From Pedobacter sp. ASV17 (GTDB taxonomy: Bacteria; Bacteroidota; Bacteroidia; Sphingobacteriales; Sphingobacteriaceae), in the NCBI RefSeq assembly GCF_016429065.1, contig NZ_JAELTX010000007.1:1-64000 (forward strand): 64,000 nt of DNA, in the 5' to 3' direction. The notes under the pieces are model-generated. The model was not told the DNA's origin and did not search any database. It was given only the letters and a program-made list of their open reading frames with translations. Shown piece after piece: positions 63,026 through 64,000 of the stretch. Made by a program: the position numbers and the translations under genes. Every line of letters starts with the position of its first letter. The stretch's first letter is position 1.

Positions 63026-64000
63026 TTATTTTGCAATAATCAAAAAGTAGTTTTTCTTTCCTTTCTGCACTACCAAAAACTCCTCATTGATTAAATCCGA
63101 GCTTGAATAGGTAGTATTTAAATCTGCTACTTTATTTTTATTAATGCTTAAACCACCACCTTGTACCGTTTTCTTTACGTCTCCTTTAGAAGGGAAAACA
63201 GTGGTTTTTTCAGCCAATAAAGAAGGAGTGTCAATACCATCTGCTAAATCAGCTTTTGCAATGTTAAATTGAGGAATACCTTCGAAAATATCCAATACTT
63301 CCGCAGAAGATAATCCCTTCAAAAATTCTAATGACCCATTTCCAAACAAAAACTCCGAAGTTTTAATCGCAGTCTCCAACGCTTCTGCAGAATGGGTCCT
63401 AACGGTAATATCTTCCGCCAATGCTTTCTGTAAGATACGCAAGTGCGGTGCTTCATCATGTTGCTTTTCTAAAGCCTCAATTTCCTCTTTACCTTTTAAA
63501 GTAAAGATTCTTATCCAAGCCTTTACATCACTATCAGATGAATTTAACCAAAACTGATAGTATTTATATGGTGAAGTTTTTGCTGGATCTAACCAAATAG
63601 CACCACTTTCAGTTTTACCAAATTTGGTTCCATCAGCTTTTTTAATCAATTGGGTAGTTAAGGCATAAGCAGTACCTTGATCTTTTCTTCTGATCAACTC
63701 CGTACCCGTAACAATATTACCCCATTGATCAGAGCCACCCATTTGCAAAACGCAGTTATGATGTTTCCACAAATAATAAAAATCGTAGCCTTGAATTAAT
63801 TGATAACTGAATTCGGTGAAAGAAAGTCCATGATCTCCCTCCAAACGCTTTTTCACGCTGTCCTTTGCCATCATGTAGTTCACGGTAATGTGCTTACCTA
63901 CCTCACGGATGAAATCTAGAAAATTGAAGTTTTTGAACCAGTCGCCATTATTCACCATGATGGCTCCATTTCCTGCCTCTTCAAACTTTAGAAATTTTGC
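63026..64000 (-). CDS. tyrS: Tyrosyl-tRNA synthetase (N-terminus outside window)
   Basis: The frame is open to the right edge of the window, so only the C-terminal ~324 residues are seen. It shows MVNNGDWFKNFNFLDFIREVGKHITVNYMMAKDSVKKRL, the DQWGNIVTGTELIRR substrate-binding stretch and the KMSKS-equivalent KFGKTESG. The C-terminal S4-like RNA-binding domain includes GGLSINKNKVADLNT. This is class I TyrRS, which charges tRNA-Tyr. The HIGH motif lies beyond the window. The stop is followed by a good terminator. It is intact as far as seen. Confidence 0.95.
   Translation of the reverse strand, partial: AKFLKFEEAGNGAIMVNNGDWFKNFNFLDFIREVGKHITVNYMMAKDSVKKRLEGDHGLSFTEFSYQLIQGYDFYYLWKHHNCVLQMGGSDQWGNIVTGTELIRRKDQGTAYALTTQLIKKADGTKFGKTESGAIWLDPAKTSPYKYYQFWLNSSDSDVKAWIRIFTLKGKEEIEALEKQHDEAPHLRILQKALAEDITVRTHSAEALETAIKTSEFLFGNGSLEFLKGLSSAEVLDIFEGIPQFNIAKADLADGIDTPSLLAEKTTVFPSKGDVKKTVQGGGLSINKNKVADLNTTYSSSDLINEEFLVVQKGKKNYFLIIAK

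Overview
The window is a stretch of AT-rich chromosome from a member of the Bacteroidota, most likely a Pedobacter-like Sphingobacteriaceae (inference; no rRNA is present to confirm it). The evidence is the gliding/type IX secretion signature genes gldA, gldF and gldG, a protein ending in a type B gliding-motility C-terminal sorting domain, a carboxypeptidase-regulatory-domain TonB receptor, many small outer-membrane beta-barrels and SPII lipoproteins, and TAnnTTTG-type promoter elements. Housekeeping genes include dnaN, gyrB, glyS, mdh and a partial tyrS. There are no tRNA or rRNA genes, CRISPR arrays, transposases or prophage genes that I can see.

Layout. 1-4135: a DUF2339/DUF3999 membrane pair and an S1/P1-nuclease-fold secreted protein, followed by a 150-bp tandem repeat. 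4520-14078 is almost all on the minus strand: DedA, dnaN, gldG-gldF, four small beta-barrel proteins, a large unknown lipoprotein, and gldA coupled to one barrel. 14262-16299: a glycerophosphodiester phosphodiesterase and a patatin-like lipase. 16733-22891: glycyl-tRNA synthetase, a large T9SS-exported repeat protein and a two-domain lipoprotein. 22956-24502: an ArsC-like protein and a SH3/NlpC-P60 peptidase, then about 0.9 kb of mosaic repeats. 25465-28987: a compact run of a ChaA-type exchanger, a LTA-synthase-like sulfatase-fold enzyme and GtrA.

29073-39059 carries the phenylalanine/tyrosine degradation genes: aromatic amino acid hydroxylase, fumarylacetoacetase, homogentisate dioxygenase and 4-hydroxyphenylpyruvate dioxygenase. 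They are interspersed with a flavin reductase, SDR, NlpC/P60, DUF1801 and PhnA proteins, and a four-helix-bundle gene that looks inserted. Phe -> Tyr -> 4-hydroxyphenylpyruvate -> homogentisate -> fumarylacetoacetate is nearly complete here; a Tyr aminotransferase and maleylacetoacetate isomerase are not in the window.

39190-48879: a tiny membrane protein, a YihY-family protein, a beta-barrel, malate dehydrogenase, a retropepsin-like protease, an amidase, an SRPBCC protein, and a run of response regulator, histidine kinase, Usp-like protein and bestrophin channel. 49069-58012: gyrB, an OmpH/Skp-like lipoprotein, an EcsC protein, an ABC-F ATPase and a TonB-dependent receptor. 58188-64000: a penicillin-acylase-family enzyme, a small membrane protein, a LuxE-like acyl-activating protein, a RES/Xre toxin-antitoxin pair and tyrS.

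The most interesting unexplained signals are: a 7-bp tandem repeat inside the 5' coding end of gldG that could act as a frameshift hotspot; the mosaic repeat array before chaA; the inverted-repeat-flanked four-helix-bundle gene splitting the tyrosine-degradation block; the acylase/membrane/LuxE-like cluster; and the two-component/Usp/bestrophin cluster. I found nothing I would call a proven new system.
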